Below, piece by piece: positions 29,117-38,701 of a DNA stretch of 64,000 nucleotides. The notes below the pieces were generated by a model. The model made no database searches. It saw only the letters and a list, made by a program, of their open reading frames with translations, and was not told where the DNA came from. Source of the DNA: Corynebacterium variabile (GTDB taxonomy: Bacteria > Actinomycetota > Actinomycetes > Mycobacteriales > Mycobacteriaceae). Within the stretch, counting starts at the first letter, position 1, and each line of letters begins with the position of its first letter. The stretch covers positions 53,674 through 117,673 of the forward strand of contig NZ_BJNT01000011.1 of NCBI RefSeq assembly GCF_006539825.1, read 5' to 3'. The translations under genes were made by a program, and so were the position numbers.

Positions 29117-29588
29117 GGTCGGCGTCGGCACCGTCCTCAGCGTCCGCCGCGTCCTCTTCGCCAGGAACCCGGTAAGGGTCGGACTCACCGGCGGGGGCGG
29201 CCCCGGCAGCCTGGGCGCGGACCCGCTCGTCGATCTCGCGGGCCCTGGCCAGAAGCTCCTCCATGTGCGCGGAGGCCTCCGGGACGGTGTCGAGGGAGAA
29301 GCTCAGAGTCGGGGTGAACCGGACCGAGAGCTGGTCGCCGACGATCTTGCGGAGCTGACCGCGGGCACGGTGCAGTGCCTCGGCCGCCGCTTCGGTGTCC
29401 GGCTCCTCGTCGATGCCCGCGCCACGGACGGTGTAGAACACCGTGGCGTCATGCAGGTCACCGGTGACACGGCAGTCGGTGACCGTCACGTACTCGAGGC
29501 GACGGTCCTTGACCTCACGCTCGATAGCGGAGGCGACGATGGTCATGATGCGCTTCGCCATTCGGGCTGCGCGGGCGTGGTCTGCCAT
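29109..29588 (-). CDS. rbfA: 30S ribosome-binding factor RbfA
   Basis: RbfA assists late 30S maturation. The 159-aa protein shows the KH-like fold with [20 protein letters not shown] at the N-terminus and [22 protein letters not shown], the diagnostic RbfA motif. An acidic C-terminal tail of about 30 residues is typical of actinobacteria. The ATG of MADHAR is preferred with AAGG 9 nt upstream. It is separated from infB by 120 nt that contain a nested hairpin and a possible -10 TATTGT, so it may have its own promoter. Confidence 0.93.
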   Translation of the reverse strand: MADHARAARMAKRIMTIVASAIEREVKDRRLEYVTVTDCRVTGDLHDATVFYTVRGAGIDEEPDTEAAAEALHRARGQLRKIVGDQLSVRFTPTLSFSLDTVPEASAHMEELLARAREIDERVRAQAAGAAPAGESDPYRVPGEEDAADAEDGADADRG

Positions 29589-29648
29589 GGGAGGCACCTT
29601 CACTTCACTGGATTCTGGACAATGAACAATACTGCGGGCGACGGACGA

Positions 29649-29689
29649 CCCCGCGGGAACGCACAGGGCGTGAACCCTGACCCGCGGGG
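29649..29689 (-). terminator. Nested hairpin between infB and rbfA
   Basis: The outer stem CCCCGCGGG/CCCGCGGGG (9 bp) encloses an inner stem CAGGG/CCCTG (5 bp). It starts about 20 nt past the infB stop. There is no T-run, so full termination is doubtful; attenuation or 3'-end stabilisation is as likely. Confidence 0.5.
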
Positions 29690-29708
29690 CCGTCGTGGTC
29701 AGAAGGGA

Positions 29709-32579
29709 CTACTTGTCCTTCTTGTCGTCCTTCTTGACCTGGTCGCGGGGAACCTCGACCAGCTCGTAGGCCTGGATGGTGTCGCCGACCTGGATGTCAG
29801 GGTACGAGAGCACCATACCGCACTCGTAACCGTGGCTGACCTCGGTGGCGTCGTCCTTCTCGCGGCGCAGCGAGTTGATCGTGGCCTTCTCTGCGACGAC
29901 CTTGCCGTCGCGGACCAGGCGGATCTGGGCGTTGCGGCGCATCTTGCCGGTCTGGACCATGCAACCGGCGATGAGGCCGACGGCGGAGGCCTTGAACAGC
30001 TGGCGGATCTCGGCGGTACCGATTTCCCGCTCCTCGTAGACCGGCTTGAGCATGCCCTTGAGGGCGGACTCGACCTCGTCGATCGCGTCGTAGATCACGG
30101 AGTAGTACCGGATCTCGACACCCTCGGCGTTGGCCACCTCGGTGGCCTTGCCCTCGGCGCGGACGTTGAAGCCGATGATGATCGCGTCGGAGGCCGCAGC
30201 CAGGTCGACGTTGGTCTTCGTCACGGCACCGACACCACGGTCGACAATGTTGAGCTGCACCTCGTCGTCGATCTCGATCTGGAGGAGGGAATCCTCCAGA
30301 GCCTCGACCGTACCGGCGTTGTCACCCTTGAGGATGAGGTTGAGGGTGCTGGTCTCCTTGAGCACGTCATCCAGGTCCGCGAGGCTGATGCGCTTGCGGG
30401 ACCGGGCCTGCATGGCGTTACGACGACGGGCATTGCGCTGGTCCGCGATCTGGCGGGCAGTGCGGTCGTCGTCGACGACGAGCAGGTTGTCGCCGGCGCC
30501 GGAGACGCTGGTGAGACCCAGCACCTGGACCGGACGGGACGGCTCGGCGTCGTGGACGTCGGCACCGTTCTCGTCGACCATGCGGCGCACACGACCGTGG
30601 GCGTCACCGACGACGATGGAGTCGCCGACATGGAGGGTACCGCGCTGGACGATGACGCTGGCGATCGGACCACGACCACGGTCGAGGTGGGACTCGATGG
30701 CGACACCCTGGGCCTGCATGTCCGGGTTGACCATGAGCTCGTCACCGAGCTCGATGTCGGCGGTGAGCAGCACCTGCTCCAGCAGCGTCTCGACATTGGT
30801 GCCCTGCTTGGCGGAGATGTCGACGAACTCGGTCTCGCCACCCCACTCGGTCGGGGTCAGACCGTACTCGGTGAGCTGGCCGCGGATCTTCTCCGGGTCG
30901 GCGCCCTCCTTGTCGATCTTGTTCACGGCGACGACGATCGGCACGTCGGCGGCCTTCGCGTGGTTGATGGCCTCCACGGTCTGCGGCATGACGCCGTCGT
31001 CCGCGGCGACCACGAGGATCGCGATGTCGGTGGCCTTCGCACCGCGGGCACGCATGGCGGTGAACGCCTCGTGACCCGGGGTATCCAGCAGGGTGAGCTT
31101 GCGCTCGGTGCCCTCGACATCGAGGGAGACCTGGTAGGCACCGATGTGCTGGGTGATGCCGCCGGCCTCGCCGGAACCGACGTTGGTCTTACGGATCGTG
31201 TCCAGCAGTCGGGTCTTACCGTGGTCGACGTGACCCATGACGGTGACGACCGCGGGACGACGGACGAGATCTTCCTTGCCGCCCTCGTCCTCACCGAAGG
31301 TCAGGTCGAAGGACTCGAGCAGCTCGCGGTCCTCGTCCTCCGGGGAGACGACCTCGACCTTGTAGTCCATCTCGTCGCCGAGCAGCTTCAGCGTGTCGTC
31401 CGGCACGGACGCGGTCGCGGTGACCATCTCGCCGAGGTTGAACAGCGCCTGGACCAGAGCGGCCGGATCGGCGTTGATCTTCTCGGCGAAGTCGGCGAGC
31501 GACGCGCCACGACGCAGGCGGATCTTCGCGCCCTTGCCGTTGGGCAGACGGACGCCGCCCACCACGGACGGTGCCTGCATCGCCTCGTACTCGTTACGCT
31601 TCTGCCGCTTCGACTTGCGCCCACGACGCGGAGCGCCGCCCGGACGTCCGAAGGCACCTGCGGTACCGCCGCGACGTCCGCCGCGACCACCGCGGGGACC
31701 GCCACCGGTGGGACCGGAGCCACCGGGGCCGCCCTGACCGCCGCGACCGCGACCGCCGCCGCCGTTGTTCGACGACTTGGCCGGCATCTGGCCCGGCGAC
31801 GGGTGGCTCGGCATCGAGGCCGGCGACGGACGACGTCCGCCCGGCTTGGCTGCACCGGTACCGCCGGGGCGCGGAGCCGCACCCGGACGCGGGGCGCCCG
31901 ACCGGTTGCCACCGGGACGGGGCATGTCGGACTTGGCGCCCTGTCCCGGACGGGGACGCGGCGCCGGACGCTCGGTACCGGAGGAGAACGGGTTGTTGGC
32001 GACGCGCGGGGCACGTCCACCGGGCTTCGGGCCCGGCTTGTGACCGGCGGGGCCACCCGGACGCGGGCCGGGCTTCTGGCCGGCGGCGCCCGGCTTGGCA
32101 CCGGGGGCCGGCTTGGCGGCGGGCTTGTGGCCGGCGGCAGCACCCGGGGTCGGACGACCCGCAGGCTTCGCGGCGGCACCCGGGGTGGGACGCGGCGAGG
32201 ACTTCGGCGCGGGCTGGGCCGGGGTGGCCTTCTTCTCGGCGGGGGCCGAGGGGGCGGGCTTGGCTGCGGAACCCGTGGCGGGCTTCGGACCGGGCTTCTG
32301 ACCGGCGGCGCCCGGCTTGGCACCGGGGGTCGGCTTGGCACTGGGCTTCGCGGCGGAACCGGGCACGGGGCCCGGGGTGGCGGACGCGGCACCGGGGGTG
32401 GCGTCCTTCGACGCGGATCCCGCGCCGTAGTGGTTCCTCATCTTCTTGGCGACCGGCGGTTCAACGGTCGATGAGGCGGACTTGACGAACTCGCCCTGCT
32501 CCTTGAGCGTGGCGAGAAGTTCCTTGCTGGTTACGCCGAGCTGCTTTGCAAGCTCGTGAACGCGTAGCTTTCCGGGCAC
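29709..32579 (-). CDS. infB: Translation initiation factor IF-2
   Basis: IF-2 is the GTPase that brings initiator tRNA to the 30S subunit. The protein is 956 aa. Residues 1-50 are the IF2_N helix module ([30 protein letters not shown]), followed by about 280 residues of Pro/Ala/Gly/Lys-rich disordered sequence. The G domain begins near residue 450 with [16 protein letters not shown], then DTPGHEAF and NKIDKEGAD; domains II, III and IV follow. The GTG start has GGAG 4 nt upstream. Strong antisense open frames here are a GC-bias artefact. Confidence 0.96.
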   Translation of the reverse strand: MPGKLRVHELAKQLGVTSKELLATLKEQGEFVKSASSTVEPPVAKKMRNHYGAGSASKDATPGAASATPGPVPGSAAKPSAKPTPGAKPGAAGQKPGPKPATGSAAKPAPSAPAEKKATPAQPAPKSSPRPTPGAAAKPAGRPTPGAAAGHKPAAKPAPGAKPGAAGQKPGPRPGGPAGHKPGPKPGGRAPRVANNPFSSGTERPAPRPRPGQGAKSDMPRPGGNRSGAPRPGAAPRPGGTGAAKPGGRRPSPASMPSHPSPGQMPAKSSNNGGGGRGRGGQGGPGGSGPTGGGPRGGRGGRRGGTAGAFGRPGGAPRRGRKSKRQKRNEYEAMQAPSVVGGVRLPNGKGAKIRLRRGASLADFAEKINADPAALVQALFNLGEMVTATASVPDDTLKLLGDEMDYKVEVVSPEDEDRELLESFDLTFGEDEGGKEDLVRRPAVVTVMGHVDHGKTRLLDTIRKTNVGSGEAGGITQHIGAYQVSLDVEGTERKLTLLDTPGHEAFTAMRARGAKATDIAILVVAADDGVMPQTVEAINHAKAADVPIVVAVNKIDKEGADPEKIRGQLTEYGLTPTEWGGETEFVDISAKQGTNVETLLEQVLLTADIELGDELMVNPDMQAQGVAIESHLDRGRGPIASVIVQRGTLHVGDSIVVGDAHGRVRRMVDENGADVHDAEPSRPVQVLGLTSVSGAGDNLLVVDDDRTARQIADQRNARRRNAMQARSRKRISLADLDDVLKETSTLNLILKGDNAGTVEALEDSLLQIEIDDEVQLNIVDRGVGAVTKTNVDLAAASDAIIIGFNVRAEGKATEVANAEGVEIRYYSVIYDAIDEVESALKGMLKPVYEEREIGTAEIRQLFKASAVGLIAGCMVQTGKMRRNAQIRLVRDGKVVAEKATINSLRREKDDATEVSHGYECGMVLSYPDIQVGDTIQAYELVEVPRDQVKKDDKKDK

Positions 32580-32705
32580 TGCTCTCCTTCATGATGGTCG
32601 GAGTCGCAGGCCCTGGCACACCGGGAACACTCCCTGCGTGCCTGACTACGTACGACTCCTGGTCGTGTGGACACTCATCGCTGATGCTGCTTCATCGTGC
32701 GCTCA

Positions 32706-33023
32706 TCAGTAATCGGTTTCCTTTTCGTTCGCGGCCACGATGTATTCGCGGACCGGCTGTGTATCCGCCTCAGCGGGCACGTTCAACGCACGGGCGAATG
32801 CCCTACGCTGTACCGCGGTCTCGTACGCCTCCACGGTCGCGGTGATCCATGCACCACGGCCGGGACGCCGACGGCCCGGATCAGGCAGGACGCTCACGGC
32901 GCCCGCACTGTCCCAGACCGCGACACACCGCAGCAGCCGGTCAGCCGACTGCGTACGGCGGGAGGCGATGCAGGTCCGCTGGGGACCTGCCACCGGGGTG
33001 GAGGTACGCCTGTCATCGGACAC
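32706..33023 (-). CDS. ylxR: YlxR/RnpM family nucleic acid-binding protein
   Basis: YlxR (DUF448) is a small RNA-binding protein; in B. subtilis it modulates RNase P. This one is 105 aa with the hallmark RTCIASRRTQSADRLLR near residues 16-33 and GRGAWIT in the middle. The start is GTG, with GAGGAGG 7 nt upstream. A -10 TACACT at 33066-33071 on the minus strand gives ylxR-infB a promoter separate from nusA. The order nusA-ylxR-infB is conserved in most Gram-positive bacteria. Confidence 0.92.
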   Translation of the reverse strand: MSDDRRTSTPVAGPQRTCIASRRTQSADRLLRCVAVWDSAGAVSVLPDPGRRRPGRGAWITATVEAYETAVQRRAFARALNVPAEADTQPVREYIVAANEKETDY

Positions 33024-33152
33024 TGCCGTACCTCCTCTTGTCTCCCGGTTCTCAGACCGTTGACCAGTGTAACGCCTGAGAGGCCTTCACAGCCAACCGG
33101 CACACCCGGGGTGGGAGGAGTTCCCGCGCCCGGTCCCGGATCCGGTGCCCGG

Positions 33153-34187
33153 TCAGTCCTCGCGGGTGTCGCGGTACTCCCCCGCCTCGCCGGTCTCAGC
33201 GGGGTCGGACTCCGGTCGGATATCGATCTTCCAGCCGGTGAGGCGGGCCGCCAGGCGGGCGTTCTGGCCCTCGCGGCCGATCGCCAGCGACAGCTGGTGG
33301 TCCGGGACAACCGCCCGGGCGACCTGCATGTCGTGGTCGGTGACGTCGACGCGGACGACCTTGGCCGGAGCCAGGGCATTGCCGACGTAGACCGCCGGGT
33401 CCTCGGAGTAGTCGACGATGTCGATCTTCTCACCGCCGAGAGCGTCCATGATCGAGGTGACGCGCTGGCCACGCGGGCCGATGCACGCACCCTTGGCGTT
33501 CAGTCCGTTGACCGTCGACCGCACGGCGACCTTGGAGCGGTGGCCGGCCTCGCGGGCGATACCGGCGATCTCCACGGCCTCGTCGGCGACCTCGGGGACC
33601 TCGAGGGCGAAGAGTCCACGGACGAGCTCGGGGTGGGTGCGCGACAGCAGGATCTGGATGCCGCGCTGACCACGGTGGACGGCGGTGACGTAGCACTTCA
33701 CGCGGTCGCCGTGCTCGAGCTTCTCACCGGGAATGTGCTCGGCGGTGAGGATCATGCCGTCATGTCCGTCGGCCTCGGTGCCGAGGTGGACGACGGTGAG
33801 GCCACGCTCGTTGGCGCGGGCGTCCCGGCTGACGACGCCGGAGACGACGGTACCCTCCAGGGCGGAGTACTTGCCGTAGCTCGTCTCGGCCCGGGCGGCG
33901 TTGACCTGGCCACGGATGGCGTCGCGCACCGCGCGGGCGGCGTCGCGTCCAAAGTCGGTGGGGGTGTCGTCGAACTCACCGGTGACATTGCCGTCGTCGT
34001 CGATCTCGGAGCGCAGGACGCGCACCGTGCCGTCGACCCGGTCGATCTCCACCCGGGCGCGGTCCTCCACCTTGGTCAAATCCCGGTAGGAATCGAGCAG
34101 GGCGAAGGAAATGGCCCTGATCAGGGACTCCTCCTGGACATGTTCCATGTCCTCCAGGGCTTTCAGGGCACTCAGGTCAATTTTCAC
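33153..34187 (-). CDS. nusA: Transcription termination/antitermination factor NusA
   Basis: NusA binds RNA polymerase and modulates pausing, termination and rRNA antitermination. The protein is 344 aa, the short actinobacterial form without C-terminal acidic repeats. The N-terminal domain begins MKIDLSALKALED; an S1 domain (ALEGTVVSGVVSRD) is followed by two KH domains (GLNAKGACIGPRGQRVTSIMDALGGEKIDIV-like and LSLAIGREGQNARLAARLTG). The GTG start overlaps the rimP stop by 4 nt, so rimP and nusA are translationally coupled. Confidence 0.95.
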   Translation of the reverse strand: MKIDLSALKALEDMEHVQEESLIRAISFALLDSYRDLTKVEDRARVEIDRVDGTVRVLRSEIDDDGNVTGEFDDTPTDFGRDAARAVRDAIRGQVNAARAETSYGKYSALEGTVVSGVVSRDARANERGLTVVHLGTEADGHDGMILTAEHIPGEKLEHGDRVKCYVTAVHRGQRGIQILLSRTHPELVRGLFALEVPEVADEAVEIAGIAREAGHRSKVAVRSTVNGLNAKGACIGPRGQRVTSIMDALGGEKIDIVDYSEDPAVYVGNALAPAKVVRVDVTDHDMQVARAVVPDHQLSLAIGREGQNARLAARLTGWKIDIRPESDPAETGEAGEYRDTRED

Positions 34188-34744
34188 TTGTCGTCCTCCT
34201 GCGCGGTCAGCGCACGGTACTTCTCGGGGTCCAGACCCACCAGCGCGGATTCGGCGGCGGGAGCATCGGAAAACTCTACTTCTACCAGGGCACCGGCCGC
34301 TTCCGCCAACTCCGTGGCCAGGACGGTCGGGGCGTCCTTCTTCTTCGCGGCCGGGCGGATCAGCCAGACGGTACCGTCGCCGTCCTCGTCGACACCGGCG
34401 ATGCGCAGCTTCTTACCGCGCAGCAGGACGAGGCGTCCGACATTGCGGCGGAAGTGGCGCCCGGCGGTGAGCGGAGTGTCCAGACCGGGGGTGGTCAGCT
34501 CCAGGGTGTAGCCGGGGCCGAAGTTCAGGGTGCCGGCGGTCTCGCGGGCGTCGAACTCGGCGGAGACGGCCTGGCTGAGCTCCTCCAGCTGGTCCAGGTC
34601 CGGGCGGGTGTCGCCGTCCACGGCGAGACGGACCGCGGACTTCGCCCCGGCCCGCGTGATGTTCACCGCCTCGACATCGAATCCGAGGGACGCCGCCAAC
34701 GGCTCCGCGATCTCGCGGAGTTCCTGTTCAGAGGGAAAAGCCAT
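34184..34744 (-). CDS. rimP: Ribosome maturation factor RimP
   Basis: RimP is needed for efficient 30S assembly. The 186-aa protein has the two-domain RimP layout: LREIAEPLAASLGFDVEAVNITRAG at the N-terminus and FGPGYTLELTTPGLDTPLTAGRHFRRNVGRLV in the middle, the diagnostic PGxDxPL segment. The ATG of MAFPSE lies 7 nt after TACTCT (34752-34757), so the mRNA is probably leaderless; the longer frame crosses that promoter. It heads the rimP-nusA operon. Confidence 0.94.
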   Translation of the reverse strand: MAFPSEQELREIAEPLAASLGFDVEAVNITRAGAKSAVRLAVDGDTRPDLDQLEELSQAVSAEFDARETAGTLNFGPGYTLELTTPGLDTPLTAGRHFRRNVGRLVLLRGKKLRIAGVDEDGDGTVWLIRPAAKKKDAPTVLATELAEAAGALVEVEFSDAPAAESALVGLDPEKYRALTAQEDDK

Positions 34745-34751
34745 GCCCAGA

Positions 34752-34780
34752 AGAGTAGCACCGGCCCAGGATGGCACACT
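34752..34780. promoter_or_regulatory. Divergent -10 elements of rimP and the DUF4439 gene
   Basis: TACTCT (34752-34757, minus) is 7 nt before the rimP ATG. CACACT (34775-34780, plus) is 6 nt before the GTG of the divergent lipoprotein gene. Only 42 nt separate the two start codons, so both transcripts would be leaderless and their promoters overlap. Confidence 0.5.
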
Positions 34781-34786
34781 GGGAGA

Positions 34787-35671
34787 GTGCACGAGACTCC
34801 CCTGCCCCGACTGTCACGTCGTCGATTCCTCACCCGGACCCTGTTGGTCGGACTGGGTGTGACCGCACTCCCCGCCGCCGGAGCGCTCACCGCCTGCTCC
34901 CCTGACCAGCCGGAACCCGATGAGCGGATGCTGGAGATCCTCGGGGCACTGCGGGCCCTGGACGGGTCACCGGCGGCCCCGGGATCCTTCTTCAGTACCC
35001 AGGCAGACCGGGTCTCCGCGGAAGTGGTCCGGCAGTGCGGCACCGACCCCTCCGATTCCTGTACCGCGTCCGTCGGGAACGTCCCCACGCCCGCCGAGAA
35101 GCCCTCGGTGGCGTCTGTGCGGGGCATGATGACCGCGCTGCTGCCTGAGGCCGCCGACAAGGATCAGGCGGCCCTCCTCGCCGGTCTCTTCGCCGCACAG
35201 GCCACCGTCGCCGACAAGGATGCCGGGGCCCCCGCGGTCGACTGGGCCGTGGTGGACGGGCCGCTGTCCGGTTCGACGCCGACCGAACTGGAGGACGCCA
35301 CCTCCCGGATCCACGAGGCGATCTGGTTGACCGGGCGCATCCTGCCGACCGCCGGCTCCTCGACATCGGCGGTCGCCACGGTCGGGACGCGACTGCGCCG
35401 GGTCCGCGATGCGCTCGTCACCGCCACCGGGATCCCGGCCTCCGCCGGCTACACCTTCCCCTCCGGTGCACCGTCCGGTGCCGACGCCGTATCTGTGCTG
35501 CATGATGCGGTGCACGGGGTGACCGTGGACCTGCGGCGTTCGGTGCGGACCGTGTCCTCCGAGGATCGGGTCACCGTGGCCATGTGGTGTGCGGTCTCTG
35601 CGCGGTGCGAGGTCGCACTGGAGGACGCCCTGGGCGAGGATCCCTTCGCCGTCGCCGTGCGTGGTGAGTAA
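34787..35671 (+). CDS. Tat-exported lipoprotein with DUF4439 (ferritin-like) domain
   Basis: The 294-aa protein begins with a twin-arginine signal (SRRRFLTR, residues 10-17), a hydrophobic core and a lipobox LTAC at Cys37, so it should be folded before export and lipid-anchored outside the membrane. The C-terminal 140 residues are helical and match the ferritin-like DUF4439 family seen in the same place in mycobacteria (between rimP and proS). The function is unknown. The long antisense frame on the other strand is partly discussed as a small ORF. It ends with a strong terminator. Confidence 0.85.
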   Translation: MHETPLPRLSRRRFLTRTLLVGLGVTALPAAGALTACSPDQPEPDERMLEILGALRALDGSPAAPGSFFSTQADRVSAEVVRQCGTDPSDSCTASVGNVPTPAEKPSVASVRGMMTALLPEAADKDQAALLAGLFAAQATVADKDAGAPAVDWAVVDGPLSGSTPTELEDATSRIHEAIWLTGRILPTAGSSTSAVATVGTRLRRVRDALVTATGIPASAGYTFPSGAPSGADAVSVLHDAVHGVTVDLRRSVRTVSSEDRVTVAMWCAVSARCEVALEDALGEDPFAVAVRGE

Positions 35672-35862
35672 GTTCCCCGGATACCCCGAAGGGCCTGCCG
35701 GGAGTTCCGGCAGGCCCTTCGGTCGTTCTGCTTCTTCTTGTCGGGGACGGTGCGTGCCCGGGACTTCAGCAGCAGGTGCTGCTGCAACTGTTCCGGGCTC
35801 ATCTTCCACGTCCCGGGCCGGGTTGCCCCGGCCGTCGACTGAGTCCGCTTCTTCGGCGCCAA
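35449..35862 (-). CDS. Possible small basic protein (uncertain 3' end)
   Basis: A TTG codon with AGGAG exactly 8 nt upstream opens a frame starting MAPKKRTQSTAGATRPG and continuing WKMSPEQLQQHLLLKSRAR then PDKKKQNDRR. Its first 50 codons have very high G/C at third positions, as real genes here do. The frame then runs through the terminator hairpin and antisense to the DUF4439 gene up to 35449, which is unlikely to be coding. The true gene may be only 50-60 codons, or be frameshifted near 35720. No function is recognised. It lies between the DUF4439 terminator and proS, on the proS strand. Confidence 0.35.
   Translation of the reverse strand: MAPKKRTQSTAGATRPGTWKMSPEQLQQHLLLKSRARTVPDKKKQNDRRACRNSRQALRGIRGTYSPRTATAKGSSPRASSSATSHRAETAHHMATVTRSSEDTVRTERRRSTVTPCTASCSTDTASAPDGAPEGKV
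35686..35722 (+). terminator. Terminator of the DUF4439 lipoprotein gene
   Basis: A perfect 16-bp stem (CCGAAGGGCCTGCCGG with its complement) and 5-nt loop lie 15 nt past the stop codon. It is followed by a T/C-rich tract containing TTCT and TTCTTCTT. This is a convincing intrinsic terminator for the plus strand. Confidence 0.88.
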
Positions 35863-35937
35863 GTGATCAGCTCCTACGATCGTGTGGTCCCGCATCAGCA
35901 CGGGACGACCGCAGGACAGCCTAGCGCAGGAGCCGGA

Positions 35938-37695
35938 CTACTTCCCGGCGAGCTCGCGGATCGTGGCGACGGCGTCCCCGTAGGCGATGTTCGTGGTCTC
36001 GCCGGTGAGACGGTTGCGCAGCTCCACGGTGCCCTCGGCGAAGCCGCGGCCGACGATGACGACCAGCGGCATACCGAGCAGTTCGGCGTCCTTGAACTTC
36101 ACACCGGGGCCCACCTTGGGGCGCTCGTCGAAGATGACCTCGAGGCCCGCGGCGTCCAGTTCGCCGGCCAGGGACTCGGCCGCCTCGCCGGCGGCGGCGT
36201 CCTTGTTCGCGATGACGACGTGGACGTCGAAGGGCGCGACGGTGGTCGGCCAGCGCAGACCCTTGTCGTCGTGCATCTGCTCGGCGAGCACCGCAATGAG
36301 GCGGGAGACGCCGAGGCCGTAGGAGCCCATGGTCGGCACGGAGCGCTTGCCGTTCTCGTCGAGGATCTTCACGTCGAAGGCTTCGGTGTACTTCCGGCCG
36401 AGCTGGAAGATGTGGCCGATCTCGATGCCGCGCTCCAGAGTCAGCGTGCCCATGCTCTCCGGCGCCGCGTCGCCCTCACGGATCTCGGCGGCCTCGATGA
36501 AGCCGTCGACGGTGAAATCGCGGCCGGCGACCATGTTGGCGACGTGGCGGTTCTTCGCGTCCGCACCGGTGATCCAGGCGGTGCCGTTGACCACTCGCGG
36601 GTCGGCGAGGACCTTGACGTCGTTGTCCGCCAGACCCTTCGGTCCGACATAGCCCTTGACGAGGAAGGGGTTCTTCGCGAAGTCCTCGTCGGAGGCGAGC
36701 TCGACCACGGCGGGCTCCAGCGACGCCTCGAGGCGCTTCATGTCGGCCTCACGGTCACCCGGCAGCAGGATGCCGGTGAGCTCCGGCTCTCCGCCGGGCT
36801 CGGTGATCTTCACGACGAGGCACTTGAGCGTGTCGGTGAGCTCGGCGGGACGTCCGTCGATCTCCAGCCCCTCGGACCGTGCCCAGTCCAGGAGGGTGTC
36901 CATGGTGGTGGCGTCCGGGGTGTCGTAGACCTTCGCCTCGGGCTGACCGTCGATGGGGCGCTCGGCCGGGGCCGGGGTGATGACGGCCTCGACATTGGCG
37001 GCGTAGTCACCGTCGGTGGCGCGCACGAAGGTGTCCTCACCGGACGCGGAAACCGCGAGGAACTCCTCGGAAGCCGAGCCGCCCATCGCACCGGAGGTGG
37101 CGGCACAGATGGCGTACTCGACACCGAGGGAGTCGAAGATGCGCTGGTAGGCGACACGGTGCGCCTTGTAGGCCTCGTCGAGTCCGGCGTCATCCATGGT
37201 GAAGGAGTACGAGTCCTTCATGATGAACTCGCGGCCACGCAGGATGCCGGCGCGCGGACGCTCCTCATCGCGGTACTTCGTCTGGATCTGGTACAGGGTG
37301 ACCGGGAAGTCCTTGTAGGACGAGTACTCACCCTTGACCAGGTCGGTGAACATCTCCTCGTGGGTCGGGCCCAGGAGGTAGTCGGCACCCTTGCGGTCCT
37401 TGAGGCGCAGCAGGGAGTCGCCGTACTCGGTCCACCGGTTGGAGCGCTCGTAGGGCTCACGCGGCAGCAGGGCGGGCAGCCGGATCTCCTGGGCCCCGAT
37501 GGCGTTCATCTCGCGGCGGACGATCGCCTCGATATTGTGCAGGACACGCAGACCCAGCGGCAGCCAGGAATACACACCGGGTGCGACACGCCGGATGTAG
37601 CCGGCACGGACGAGAAGCTTGTGGCTGGGGACTTCCGCATCAGCGGGATCTTCGCGCAGGGTGCGCAGGAAGAAAGAGGACATCCGGGTGATCAT
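35938..37695 (-). CDS. proS: Proline-tRNA ligase
   Basis: ProRS charges tRNA-Pro. The protein is 585 aa, the bacterial class II form with the editing (INS) domain between motifs 2 and 3 (residues about 230-390). Motif 1 is in [16 protein letters not shown], motif 2 in [26 protein letters not shown], and motif 3 in [18 protein letters not shown] -10 TAGAGT at 37703-37708 is 7 nt before the ATG, so the mRNA is likely leaderless. Confidence 0.96.
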   Translation of the reverse strand: MITRMSSFFLRTLREDPADAEVPSHKLLVRAGYIRRVAPGVYSWLPLGLRVLHNIEAIVRREMNAIGAQEIRLPALLPREPYERSNRWTEYGDSLLRLKDRKGADYLLGPTHEEMFTDLVKGEYSSYKDFPVTLYQIQTKYRDEERPRAGILRGREFIMKDSYSFTMDDAGLDEAYKAHRVAYQRIFDSLGVEYAICAATSGAMGGSASEEFLAVSASGEDTFVRATDGDYAANVEAVITPAPAERPIDGQPEAKVYDTPDATTMDTLLDWARSEGLEIDGRPAELTDTLKCLVVKITEPGGEPELTGILLPGDREADMKRLEASLEPAVVELASDEDFAKNPFLVKGYVGPKGLADNDVKVLADPRVVNGTAWITGADAKNRHVANMVAGRDFTVDGFIEAAEIREGDAAPESMGTLTLERGIEIGHIFQLGRKYTEAFDVKILDENGKRSVPTMGSYGLGVSRLIAVLAEQMHDDKGLRWPTTVAPFDVHVVIANKDAAAGEAAESLAGELDAAGLEVIFDERPKVGPGVKFKDAELLGMPLVVIVGRGFAEGTVELRNRLTGETTNIAYGDAVATIRELAGK

Positions 37696-37702
37696 GACCG
37701 GT

Positions 37703-37738
37703 ACTCTAGTTCATCGCTTCCACGCGTATCGATAGGGT
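37703..37738. promoter_or_regulatory. Divergent leaderless promoters of proS and yaaA
   Basis: TAGAGT (37703-37708, minus) and TAGGGT (37733-37738, plus) each end exactly 7 nt before a start codon: proS ATG at 37695 and yaaA ATG at 37746. Neither gene has a Shine-Dalgarno sequence. Confidence 0.6.
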
Positions 37739-37745
37739 GTCCCTC

Positions 37746-38561
37746 ATGCTGATTCTCCTTCCCCCGTCCGAGTCCAAGGCCGACGGGGGCACCGGGGCCG
37801 CACTGGACCTCGACACTCTGTCCTTCCCCACTCTCACCCCGGTCCGCTCGGAGATCCTCGACGATCTCTCATCCCTCGATGAGGACGCCGCGTTGCAGGT
37901 CCTGGGCATTTCTGAGGCGCTGCGTGGGGAGGCTGTGGCCAACCGTGAACTGCGCACCGCCGCGACGATGCCGGCGCTGGAGCGCTACACCGGGGTCCTC
38001 TACGACGCCCTGGACGCGGCGTCCCTCACGGACAAGGACGCGGACGCCAGGTCCCGGCTGGCCGTCGGATCTGCCCTGTTCGGGGTGGTCCGCGCCGACG
38101 ACCTCATCCCCCACTACCGGTTGTCCTCGGGCACGAAGCTGCCGGTACAGGACGCCGGGCGGGGCACAGGGTCCGCGGTGCTCACCGCGGTACCGACGCT
38201 GAAGAAGCGGTGGGGACGCCTGATCACCGAGGCCCTGCAGTGTACCCCGGACGGCTCCGGGGACGGTGTGATCGTCGATCTGCGCTCCGGCGGCTACCAG
38301 GGACTCGGCAAGGTGCCGGCGGCGGTGACGGTGCGGGTCGAATCGGTGCGCCCGGACGGCAGCCGCAAAGTCGTCAGCCACTTCAACAAGCACTACAAAG
38401 GCGTCCTGGCCCGGGTGCTGTCCACCGCCGGTGCAGATGCCGATGCCGCCCGCACAGCCGCTGACGTCGCCGCGATCGCCGAGTCTGCGGGGATGACCGT
38501 CGAGATCAACGAGGCGGTCGGCGGCAAAGCCCCCAAGGACACCCTGACGCTGGTGGTGTGA
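37746..38561 (+). CDS. yaaA: YaaA family peroxide-stress protein
   Basis: YaaA (DUF328) proteins limit intracellular iron and DNA damage under hydrogen peroxide. This one is 271 aa. It opens with the family's MLILLPPSESK and contains RYTGVLYDALD, GLFG-type GSALFGVVRADDLIPHYRLSSG and HFNKHYKG, the conserved C-terminal motif. An in-frame GTG 9 nt upstream is less likely because the -10 covers it. The divergent proS neighbour is not functionally related. Confidence 0.9.
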   Translation: MLILLPPSESKADGGTGAALDLDTLSFPTLTPVRSEILDDLSSLDEDAALQVLGISEALRGEAVANRELRTAATMPALERYTGVLYDALDAASLTDKDADARSRLAVGSALFGVVRADDLIPHYRLSSGTKLPVQDAGRGTGSAVLTAVPTLKKRWGRLITEALQCTPDGSGDGVIVDLRSGGYQGLGKVPAAVTVRVESVRPDGSRKVVSHFNKHYKGVLARVLSTAGADADAARTAADVAAIAESAGMTVEINEAVGGKAPKDTLTLVV

Positions 38562-38630
38562 TGCCGAGGCGGCCGAAGGTCACCGAATCTCGGACTATCG
38601 GAGTCTCTGACTGCGTCGACCACACCCGTT

Positions 38631-38687
38631 CTATCGTTTTATCGGATTCTCGGAACTCACGAAGACTATCGGTTTATCGTTTTATCT
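38631..38687. repeat. Phased 8-bp TATCG repeats upstream of the AAA+ ATPase gene
   Basis: TATCG or TATCT occurs at 38632, 38640, 38667, 38675 and 38683: two groups in which units repeat exactly every 8 bp. A further TATCG lies at 38596 next to a GAGTCTC sequence. The tract is AT-rich against a GC-rich background. It ends 14 nt before the GTG of the ATPase gene and overlaps its probable promoter (TATCTG as a -10). It looks like an operator array. Confidence 0.6.
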
Positions 38688-38701
38688 GGCAGTCTGACAG
38701 T

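Noticed and set aside
28914..32474. 1186-codon open frame on the plus strand
   Set aside because: It is antisense to infB; its composition (His/Val/Asp/Gly repeats) is the mirror of the IF-2 sequence. High-GC genomes give such shadows.
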